From: Wylensekiella montiformis
Lineage (GTDB): Bacteria; Bacillota; Negativicutes; Selenomonadales; Selenomonadaceae
Length of the DNA stretch: 64,000 nt
Direction of reading: 5' to 3'
NCBI RefSeq assembly: GCF_009697385.1
Contig: NZ_VUNL01000004.1
Location: forward strand, 124,001 to 188,000
Shown here: positions 25,259-32,355 of the stretch, piece by piece
Position numbering within the stretch: position 1 is the first letter of the stretch
Layout: each line of letters opens with the position of its first letter
Notes under the pieces: generated by a model
What the model saw: only the letters and a program-made list of their open reading frames with translations
Database searches by the model: none
What the model was told of the DNA's origin: nothing
Program-made: the position numbers and the translations under genes

Positions 25259-25441
25259 TAAAAAGATATGACATATTTGGCGCGTTTTTTTCCTTCAGCT
25301 CTGAAAAAAGAAGACTTATCGCATCCCCATGTTTTCTTTTCTTCCATATAATGCCCGGATAATGGTCGTATTTGTGTTGGATTCTTATTAAAGTGCCGCG
25401 TTTCAGTGAATATTTTTTAAATTTAAAAGTTATATTCTTTA

Positions 25442-25470
25442 TTGACAAAAACAATTCGTTATTATATACT
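25442..25470 (+). promoter_or_regulatory. Promoter of the SLH porin gene
   Basis: TTGACA, 17 bases, TATACT on the + strand. The 75-nt leader has two hairpins: AGCAAT-AA-ATTGCT near 25478 and TAAGAAT...ATTCTTA near 25495-25519. These could stabilise an abundant mRNA. Confidence 0.8.
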
Positions 25471-25549
25471 CATAGTAAGCAATAAATTGCTCGGTAAGAA
25501 TTCGTTATTGATTCTTATCGCATAGAAGAATCAAACTTTAGGGGGAAGA

Positions 25550-27082
25550 ATGATGAAGAAAAAACACTTGATCGCTGCAGCCGTTTCCGCGCTGGTCGTA
25601 GGATCAGCCAGCTCCTGCTTCGCCGCCGCGAATCCGTTCTCGGATGTTCCGGCTGACCACTGGGCATACGATGCGGTATCGCAGCTGGCCAAGGACGGCG
25701 TCATCGAGGGATATGGCGACAGCACCTTCAACGGCAGCAAGAACATCACGCGCTATGAAATGGCCCAGATGGTCGCCAAAGCCATGGCCAAGCAGAACGT
25801 CGGCAGCGGAGACAAGGCGCTCATCGACAAGCTGGCCGCAGAGTTCGGTGATGAACTCAATAACCTCGGCGTTCGTGTCGCCAATCTGGAAAAGAACTCG
25901 GATAATGTAAAGTGGAGCGGCAGCTTCATGCAGAAATATCAGAAGAAATACCAGACCTACAAGAAAAATGCTACCGGCAAAATGGTACGCGATCCTTCCG
26001 GCGGCCCATGGTACGAGAAAGAATTCGACCTCAATCTCTCCGCCAAAGTGCCGGGTACGGACTGGAAGGTCAACGGCTCCATCGTGACGAAATGGGGCTC
26101 CGACGGCACAGGCGGAGACAAGGGCGCTGGTTTCAACGATGAGCGCGACCTCCCTGACACTTGGAATGGCGGCAATTCCCGCTCGAATGAGAACCGCCTC
26201 GACAAAATCTGGGTCGAGGGCAATCTCGGCAAGACCGGCCAGTACCTCAAACTTGGCGACTTCCAGCCCTGGACGATGAACGGCTTCGTCAACGATGCCA
26301 ATGTCAAGGGCGCCTCGGCCGAGCACTGGGGCAAGAACTACGCGACGCATATCTTCGGCGGCCGCCTCGATGTCAAAGACTGGGATATGGCCGTGCGCGG
26401 CGACGTAACCAATGATAACACTTGGGAAACCAATAGCGACGGCAGCCACTCCAATTCACATTACGGAAATCCATACAGCGACTTTGTCCGCAAAGGCAGT
26501 GTAACGAAGAAAATTGATTGGAATCCTGATTTCGACAAATCGAGCTGGGGTGCCGACAACAATACGGACCCGAACACCTGGCAGTTCATCAATACGCGCA
26601 AGGACATCATGGGCGCCGTCTTTGACTACACCTTCAACAAGAAGGTCAACGGCAGCCTCGGTTACTACGGGTTCCGTTCCGCTGCTTACGATCATGACTG
26701 GCTCCACATCGGCGCCGGCCTGCTCAACTACAAGCTCGTGCGCAACCTGAACCTCGAGCTCATGTATGCGCGCGGCAATCAGGGCGGACACAATGATGCC
26801 TGGAACGTCGAGTTGCAGTTCCGCGGCAATCCGTGGATCCCGGCTAACCGCAAGCACCTTTTCGGTGCCTACCTCGGCTACCGCTACCTCGGGCCGGATG
26901 CCCTGATCAAGTCGAATTTCGGCGATGGCGCCGACGAAGGCCAGAAGGGCTGGGAAGTCGGTATGTTCTACAACATCATGAAGAATTGCCAGTACACGCT
27001 CAAATATTTCAATGGTAAGTCTATCACCTACAACAACGAAAAGCGTTCCAAGGTCTTCACTTCCATTGGCTGGAACTTCTAA
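25550..27082 (+). CDS. SLH-domain outer-membrane porin (OmpM-like)
   Basis: 510 residues. Signal peptide to about residue 24 (cut near CFAAANPF). An SLH domain follows (FSDVPADHWAYDAVSQLAKDG, residues 28-80, with ITRYEMAQMVAKAM), then a short coiled coil (ELNNLGVRVANLEKN). From about 120 to the end it is a beta barrel with alternating aromatic strands, ending in the outer-membrane signature S-I-G-W-N-F. In Negativicutes such proteins tie the outer membrane to modified peptidoglycan and act as general porins. It is transcribed away from the PTS operon and could admit manno-oligosaccharides. It has a near-consensus promoter. Confidence 0.9.
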   Translation: MMKKKHLIAAAVSALVVGSASSCFAAANPFSDVPADHWAYDAVSQLAKDGVIEGYGDSTFNGSKNITRYEMAQMVAKAMAKQNVGSGDKALIDKLAAEFGDELNNLGVRVANLEKNSDNVKWSGSFMQKYQKKYQTYKKNATGKMVRDPSGGPWYEKEFDLNLSAKVPGTDWKVNGSIVTKWGSDGTGGDKGAGFNDERDLPDTWNGGNSRSNENRLDKIWVEGNLGKTGQYLKLGDFQPWTMNGFVNDANVKGASAEHWGKNYATHIFGGRLDVKDWDMAVRGDVTNDNTWETNSDGSHSNSHYGNPYSDFVRKGSVTKKIDWNPDFDKSSWGADNNTDPNTWQFINTRKDIMGAVFDYTFNKKVNGSLGYYGFRSAAYDHDWLHIGAGLLNYKLVRNLNLELMYARGNQGGHNDAWNVELQFRGNPWIPANRKHLFGAYLGYRYLGPDALIKSNFGDGADEGQKGWEVGMFYNIMKNCQYTLKYFNGKSITYNNEKRSKVFTSIGWNF

Positions 27083-27134
27083 TCTTGTTTCTCCTTAAAC
27101 TCTCATATATACTTTTTACTCTGCAAAGGGAAAA

Positions 27135-27155
27135 GGGAGCCGCCTTGCGGCTCCC
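27135..27155 (+). terminator. Terminator of the porin gene
   Basis: GGGAGCCGC-CTT-GCGGCTCCC followed by a T-rich tract ending in TTTTTT. Confidence 0.85.
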
Positions 27156-27187
27156 CTTTCCTGTTTTTTCTCAGGGAGGGAATCTCT

Positions 27188-27481
27188 ATGTCACGTCGCG
27201 CTTTCATCCTGCGGCTGCTGCCGCTTCTCGCCGCAGGGATTGGTTTTCACTATCTGCCCGCTGATTTCCCCGTCGCTCTGCGGATCGGCCTGTCCATCCC
27301 GCTGATCCTGTTCCTGCTCTATATCGTCTGCCGCCGCGCGGAAAACATCGGGCTACCCCGCACCGCTAAAATTCTCTTCTGCCTCCTGACCTTCTGTCCG
27401 GTGCTGAACTATGTCCTCTTCCTCTATCTCGCCTGCGTCCCCACTGCCGCAGCCAGCGGGCAAGGTACTACACTGTCCTGA
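27188..27481 (+). CDS. Small membrane protein of unknown function
   Basis: 97 residues with GGGAGGGAATC before the ATG. Three hydrophobic segments are visible: LRLLPLLAAGIGFHYL, IGLSIPLILFLLYIVC and ILFCLLTFCPVLNYVLFLYLA (quoted in part). No known motif was recognised. It follows the porin terminator, so it is likely transcribed weakly or by its own promoter. Confidence 0.5.
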   Translation: MSRRAFILRLLPLLAAGIGFHYLPADFPVALRIGLSIPLILFLLYIVCRRAENIGLPRTAKILFCLLTFCPVLNYVLFLYLACVPTAAASGQGTTLS

Positions 27482-27488
27482 TGCAGGG

Positions 27489-27545
27489 CCCCTCATCCGG
27501 GTTCGCTTCGCTCACCCACCTTCCCCCCAGGGGGAAGGCTTTTTT
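27489..27545 (+). repeat. Intergenic repeat-like element
   Basis: CCCCTCATCCG, then TTCGCTTCGCTCACC, then the palindrome CCTTCCCCCCAGGGGGAAGG and T6. Elements of this form are scattered between genes in many Firmicutes genomes. Only one copy was noticed in this window; it may act as a terminator. Confidence 0.45.
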
Positions 27546-27549
27546 ATTC

Positions 27550-27768
27550 ATGGATGACGGCTATACGGACTGGGATGATTACATCACCGCGCGGGGTTCA
27601 ATGGTTGGGGAATGAGTCTCGACTATGCTCCAAGCGACCACACCAAGCTGTCGCTGCCGCGCTACTGGGCGCATACCAATCCGGATGACGCCAACCTCAG
27701 GAAGGGCGCTCCGCTGGAAAAGACCGGCCATTACACAGCCTATCTGAAATTCACGACAAAATTCTAGT
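27550..27768 (+). pseudogene. 3' remnant of a second porin gene, frameshifted
   Basis: The frame from 27550 reads DDGYTDWDDYITARG. After a one-base shift near 27594 it continues GFNGWGMSLDYAPSDHTKLS and ends GHYTAYLKFTTKF-stop at 27768. Alternating barrel strands and the C-terminal Phe are those of an outer-membrane porin. There is no start, signal peptide or SLH part. It is likely the tail of a duplicated porin lost by deletion. Confidence 0.55.
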
Positions 27769-27888
27769 CCCATCCCATATTACTTCGACAAACGAAAGGA
27801 AAGACAATGACGAAAACAAAACAGATTATCGCAGATGCCGCCCTGACAGCTCATTCCCTCGCTTTCCCCAATATTTACATACACACCG

Positions 27889-27920
27889 AAAAGGAGACGC
27901 CGCAAAGGACGTCTCCTTTT
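27889..27920. terminator. Terminator after the short GH26 gene
   Basis: AAAAGGAGACG (27889-27899) pairs with CGTCTCCTTTT (27910-27920), 22 bp past the stop on the minus strand. Confidence 0.8.
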
Positions 27921-27941
27921 CCTCTCATTCTTTTCTGGAAT

Positions 27942-29291
27942 TTAATGAAAGTTTCGGTAGTCCGGATTCTGACTGGCAAAAATGGACGCGGGTTCATTGT
28001 AGAACGCGATGAATTCATTGACCATTTCATGACCGCGTGCGGCATCCACCATGTACGGCTGGTCAAAGTTCGTCTCGTCGAAATTCGACCAGGTCATAAA
28101 CCAGGCCATATGATGCTTAATCAGGAAGGGCATAACCTCACGGAACCAGTCTTTATCCTTGTTATGCTTTTTGGCCAGTGCGCTGTTCCCGCAGAGAATG
28201 CCTCCCTCCGTGAGCGCGGCGGTCTTGTGATGGGCTTTGGCAAACCGCTCGACAATGGCCAGTGCGGGATCCATCTCATCCTGCAGGAAGCCGTCGCCGC
28301 GCTCCGGGTCCCGGTGATACATGTCCAGGCCACAGATGTCTACGGCCCGGTTGCCCGGATAGGTCAGACCGTAGTCTCCCTCGGATTTCGTCTCTCCGCC
28401 GCCCGGCGAATAGACGTAGAGTATGTTGTGCAGGCCCTTGCCCTGCAGATACTCTTCGGTGTACTGGAAAAGCTGCCGGAACTGCTGCGGAGTGCAGTGG
28501 CCGGCGCCCCACCAGAACCAGCTGCCAGTATTCTCATGGAACGGCCGGAACAGCAGCGGAATATCGTCCTCCTGCAGGCGGCGGTCAAAGTCAACGATCA
28601 GATCAAGGTAGCCGGTGAACACCGGATTCAGATCTCCGCCCGGCAGGATCCGGCGCACCACGTCGCCGTCTGTGACATTCGGCGAGTAGCCGCGGTAGTC
28701 ATAGCTTCCGTCGATCTTCGGCCGTTTGGCCACCCGGTCAAAGTTCGGCATGTGACAGGACATCGTCACGATCGCTCCATGGCGGTCCGCGCGACGGGCG
28801 ATTTGGGCCAGCTTCGCGGGAAGCGTCACTCCGGCCTTTCTTTCGCCTTCCGTAAGCTCCAGCTCATTGCCCGTCAGCGCCAGCCCGTCCATCCCGATGA
28901 TGGCTGGATAGTCGCCGGTTATGTCATAGGTATCCGAATCGGTCGGGATGTTTTTGGCGACCTTGCGGCTCATGTCATTCTGATGTCCATACAGAATCAT
29001 GCCGGAATCCGCAATCCCGCGCAGATAACGGGCCAGCGCTTTCGTGCGCGGCGTCGCCTGCGGGTCAGCCGTCTCCACGTCCACGGCTTTGAGCTGGCTC
29101 AGATCCACCGGCTTCTGCGGCTGGATCGCCTCGGTCCGGGCCACATAGCCGTCCTTATCCGGTTTTGCTGCAGCGGCCAGACAGACCGGCTGGCCGGCTC
29201 CGCCCGCCAGCGGCAGGACTCCGCCGGCCAGTGCGAGCAGGAGGCCTGCTCCTGCCGCCCGCTTTCTCATACTCTTCCAGTTCCGATACAT
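27942..29291 (-). CDS. GH26 beta-mannanase, catalytic domain only
   Basis: 449 residues with AAAAGGAGAG before the ATG. N-terminal signal or anchor (RAAGAGLLLALAGGVLPLAG), then the GH26 domain (about 85-430): LYGHQNDMSRK, TMSCHMPNFDRV, GGDLNPVFTGYLD, the acid/base Glu in LFRPFHENTGSWFWWG and the nucleophile in AALTEGGIL. No carbohydrate-binding domains, unlike the other two. It is the third gene after a chemoreceptor and a sugar-binding lipoprotein, so it may act on short manno-oligosaccharides in the periplasm; that is inference. Confidence 0.88.
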   Translation of the reverse strand: MYRNWKSMRKRAAGAGLLLALAGGVLPLAGGAGQPVCLAAAAKPDKDGYVARTEAIQPQKPVDLSQLKAVDVETADPQATPRTKALARYLRGIADSGMILYGHQNDMSRKVAKNIPTDSDTYDITGDYPAIIGMDGLALTGNELELTEGERKAGVTLPAKLAQIARRADRHGAIVTMSCHMPNFDRVAKRPKIDGSYDYRGYSPNVTDGDVVRRILPGGDLNPVFTGYLDLIVDFDRRLQEDDIPLLFRPFHENTGSWFWWGAGHCTPQQFRQLFQYTEEYLQGKGLHNILYVYSPGGGETKSEGDYGLTYPGNRAVDICGLDMYHRDPERGDGFLQDEMDPALAIVERFAKAHHKTAALTEGGILCGNSALAKKHNKDKDWFREVMPFLIKHHMAWFMTWSNFDETNFDQPYMVDAARGHEMVNEFIAFYNEPASIFASQNPDYRNFH

Positions 29292-29321
29292 ATATCGTCT
29301 CTCCTTTTCTCTGTCCTCCGG

Positions 29322-30344
29322 TTACTGTGCCTCGTCGAGGTTCCCCCGGTCGATAATCTGCGGGATGCAAAGATACGCCGGTACGGTGATGACGCCGTTG
29401 TTATAAGTACGAACATCGTTGATATCCGGCTGCGACCCCTCGACGACCGCTTTTATCATCCTCAGGCATTTATAGTTTAAGGTGTCCGAATCTTTTTTGA
29501 TGGTAAAGCCCATGCGACCATTCCGGACGTATTCCAGTGCCTTCTGATCCGCGTCCTGGCCGGTGATGAAGGGCCATCTGCCCGAATACCCTTTCAGCCC
29601 GTCGATAACGCCATAGGCGATGCCGTCCGATGCCGCTACGACAATATCCAGGCTGCGGCCCGTGTAATATTTCGCAACGATCTCCTGCATGTGCGACGCG
29701 GCATTTTTCGTATCCCAGTCCTTGATGGCCGTATCCTCGAAAGAGGTCCGTCCCGATGCCACGATCAGCTGTCCCTTGTCGATATATGGTTTCAGCACCG
29801 CGTAGGTTCCGTCGTGCATGAGGCGTGCGTTGCTGTCGTGCTCGCTGCCCGACAGGAACTCGATCGTGAACGGGCCGGCGCCGGACTGCAGATTGAATTT
29901 CTCCTCGATATACCGCCCCATGCTCGCCCCGACGCCCTCATTGTCAAACGTCACATAATAAGACAGCGCATCCGTATTCTGGACGAGCGAATCGTAAGCG
30001 ATGATGGGAATCTTCGCCTCTTTGGCTTCTTTCAGCTCATCGCCGATCGCCTTATCGTTGCCGCCGGCCAGAACGATACAGGAGGACTTCCCGTCAATCG
30101 CCTGCTTCATGGCAGCCTTCTGTTCCTCTTCATTGCTGAAAATCTGCAGCTTGACGGCATATCCCTGCCGGCTGAGCTCTTCTTCCATACTCTTTGCACC
30201 ATTCTGCCAGCGCTCCGGACTGTGCGAGAAGATCAGATCGACCCGCTTCGCCTCATGATCCGCACCGCCGCAGCCTGCCGCCATCAGCGACATCGTCAGG
30301 ATAAGCAGACATGCCGCAAGAATCCCCCATGCTCTCTTCATCAT
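29322..30344 (-). CDS. ChvE/xylose-binding-like sugar-binding lipoprotein
   Basis: 340 residues from the ATG at 30344 (AGGAGGGGGACG before it). Lipobox L-M-A-A-G-C gives a lipidated Cys near residue 25. The type I binding fold shows RVDLIFSHSPERWQNGAKSM, IVLAGGNDKAIGDELKEA, ASDGIAYGVIDGL and FITGQDADQKALEYV. No ABC transporter is nearby. It lies 12 bp after a chemoreceptor gene and 30 bp before a mannanase gene, which points to sensing of a sugar set free by mannan breakdown. Confidence 0.83.
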   Translation of the reverse strand: MMKRAWGILAACLLILTMSLMAAGCGGADHEAKRVDLIFSHSPERWQNGAKSMEEELSRQGYAVKLQIFSNEEEQKAAMKQAIDGKSSCIVLAGGNDKAIGDELKEAKEAKIPIIAYDSLVQNTDALSYYVTFDNEGVGASMGRYIEEKFNLQSGAGPFTIEFLSGSEHDSNARLMHDGTYAVLKPYIDKGQLIVASGRTSFEDTAIKDWDTKNAASHMQEIVAKYYTGRSLDIVVAASDGIAYGVIDGLKGYSGRWPFITGQDADQKALEYVRNGRMGFTIKKDSDTLNYKCLRMIKAVVEGSQPDINDVRTYNNGVITVPAYLCIPQIIDRGNLDEAQ

Positions 30345-30355
30345 CGTCCCCCTCC

Positions 30356-32053
30356 TCAAATCTGAAACTGTGCCGTGGACTGCTGCAGGTTGCCGGCCAG
30401 ATCGGCAAGTTTGCGGCTGGCCTCCGCGACCTCGTCCATCGAAGCAGACTGTTCTTCCGTCGCAGCCGACACGGACTCCGTTTCCGCTGCGACATCCTTG
30501 CCGGACGCATTGATCCCTTCCATAACGGCAACCATCTGATCCGCTTTTTCCACCGAAGCATGCGCCGCGTTCAGAATATCCTCCGAATGCTGCGTCAGCG
30601 AAACAACCGCCTCGTTGATTTTCTCAAAGGCCTGTCCGGCCTCCGTCATAACGGCACTGCCGCTCTTCACATCCTTCGTTCCCTGCTTCATGCGGGCCAC
30701 AGCCTGATCAGTGTCCTGCTGGATGCTGGCAATCAGCGCGGCGATCTGCGAAGCGGCATTGCCGGATTCCTCCGCGAGCTTGCGCACTTCCTCCGCGACC
30801 ACGGAGAACCCGCGCCCTGCGTCACCGGCGCGCGCTGCTTCGATGGCGGCATTGAGCGCCAAAAGATTCGTCTGATCAGCAATGCCGGAAATCGTATCGC
30901 TGATCTGGCCGATCTCCTTCGAACGGCGGGCCAGCTTCTCAATGACCGCCGCGGATTCATTGACCGAATCCGCAATCTGTCCCATCTGCGCGACCGCGCC
31001 GTCGATCGACTTCTTGCCGTCAACAGCGATCGTTTCGACATGATGCGCCGCCGTCGATGAAGCCTTCGCCTTATCGGCAAATCCGTTCAGATCCTCGGCC
31101 ATAGTCCGGATGCTGCGTGTCGATTCGCTGACCGAATCGCCCTGCTGGCTGGTTGAAGCCGCCACATTGCCAATCGACACAGCGACCTGCTGCGTCGCCT
31201 GCGCGGATTGATTGGCATTTTCCGTCAGCTGGGCGGCAAAGCTCGACACCTGCTCTGCCGTCGTCTTGATATTTTTGATCAGCCCGTGAAGATTCTCCAC
31301 CGTATCGCGGTAAGCCGCAGTAAGCTGACCGATCTCATCCTGCGTCTTCGGCTCTACCTCGACCCGGAGATTGCCCTGTGCGACCTCACGGGAAACCTCC
31401 ATCAGATAGCCGACGGACGAACCGATCGATCCGGCCAGATAACGGGCCATACCAAGAGAAAGGAGCAGCACGAACAGGATGGAGCCCATCAGCAGATACT
31501 TCGTCCGCTGATACTCCGCCGCGGCGTTCACATTCTCACGATGGATGAAATCCTTGCGATTATCCATCAGGGTACTCAGCTTTGTATCGATCGAATGATA
31601 AGCGCCTGCGTTTTTCTGCAGGCGGCTGATCGCCGCATCGCGCTGATGCGTGCGGGCCAGCGCGATCACTTCCTCCGTTTCCCTGCGGTACTGCGCCCAT
31701 TCCTCACGAAGCGTCCGGAACGTATCGGCGGCATCGCCGGACATACTCGGCTCAATCGCATCCAATTTGATATCCATCTGATCCCCGATCTTCTTCGTCT
31801 CCAGGATCGCACGGACGCGCTCCGGCACCGTCGTCGCCGTCACCGCAGCATATTCCCCCTGCCGGTAAGACGCCAGCGCGCTGTGACTGTCGGCTACCGT
31901 CAGAATCCCCTGCAAATGTCCGGTGGCAATGCGCATCGTCGTATCATTGACCTGACTCAGACTATAGGCGGAATACACCCCGTTCCCCACAAAAAACAAA
32001 ATCAGTATCCCGAAAATCAGATACAGTTTCTGCCGAATTGTCAACTTATCCAT
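30356..32053 (-). CDS. Methyl-accepting chemotaxis protein of the mannan operon
   Basis: 565 residues with GGAGTG before the ATG. Helix near residues 10-30 ([20 protein letters not shown]), four-helix sensor to about 185, second helix ([20 protein letters not shown]), HAMP, then the signalling domain with [16 protein letters not shown] and [18 protein letters not shown]. It is the first gene of an operon with a sugar-binding lipoprotein and a GH26 mannanase. The candidate GntR operator at 32122-32142 is upstream, so the receptor may be made only when mannan sugars are present. Confidence 0.9.
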   Translation of the reverse strand: MDKLTIRQKLYLIFGILILFFVGNGVYSAYSLSQVNDTTMRIATGHLQGILTVADSHSALASYRQGEYAAVTATTVPERVRAILETKKIGDQMDIKLDAIEPSMSGDAADTFRTLREEWAQYRRETEEVIALARTHQRDAAISRLQKNAGAYHSIDTKLSTLMDNRKDFIHRENVNAAAEYQRTKYLLMGSILFVLLLSLGMARYLAGSIGSSVGYLMEVSREVAQGNLRVEVEPKTQDEIGQLTAAYRDTVENLHGLIKNIKTTAEQVSSFAAQLTENANQSAQATQQVAVSIGNVAASTSQQGDSVSESTRSIRTMAEDLNGFADKAKASSTAAHHVETIAVDGKKSIDGAVAQMGQIADSVNESAAVIEKLARRSKEIGQISDTISGIADQTNLLALNAAIEAARAGDAGRGFSVVAEEVRKLAEESGNAASQIAALIASIQQDTDQAVARMKQGTKDVKSGSAVMTEAGQAFEKINEAVVSLTQHSEDILNAAHASVEKADQMVAVMEGINASGKDVAAETESVSAATEEQSASMDEVAEASRKLADLAGNLQQSTAQFQI

Positions 32054-32121
32054 TCTGCTGACACTCCTTTCTCATCCTTCCCAGCTGCCCCGCTGCGGCC
32101 CTTCCTTTTCCTTTTCTTCTT

Positions 32122-32142
32122 GTATACATATCTTTTGTATAA
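32122..32142 (-). promoter_or_regulatory. Candidate GntR operator upstream of the chemoreceptor operon
   Basis: Minus strand TTATACAAAAGATATGTATA-type word, sharing TTATACAAAAG with 18067-18084. A 12-bp palindrome ATGATATATCAT follows at 32144-32155. No clear -35/-10 pair could be fixed. Confidence 0.45.
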
Positions 32143-32312
32143 CATGATATATCATTTAAGATACCATTTCAATTTCTTTTCATGATTTCCTGCATATTTT
32201 ATCTGTTTTTAATTTCTTTCTCATGAAATCCATCAGGAAACACAAGAGAGGCCAAACAGGCGGACAATCCAACGGGATTTCTCCGCCTTTCCCCATTCTC
32301 CGCACAAAGAAA

Positions 32313-32344
32313 GGACTGCGCCGGGAATCGCCCGGCAGCAGCCC
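32313..32344 (-). terminator. Terminator after the 885-residue GH26 gene
   Basis: GGACTGCGCCGGG and CCCGGCAGCAGCCC form a stem with one bulge, followed by TTTCTTT on the minus strand. The remaining spacer to 32100 is AT-rich with the sites listed above. Confidence 0.7.
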
Positions 32345-32355
32345 TCAGCGCCGGA

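Noticed and set aside
27807-27880. Short frame starting MTKTKQIIADAALTAHS after AAAGGAAAG
   Set aside because: It has an acceptable start site but runs into a terminator and then the antisense of a mannanase. It is likely chance or a remnant.
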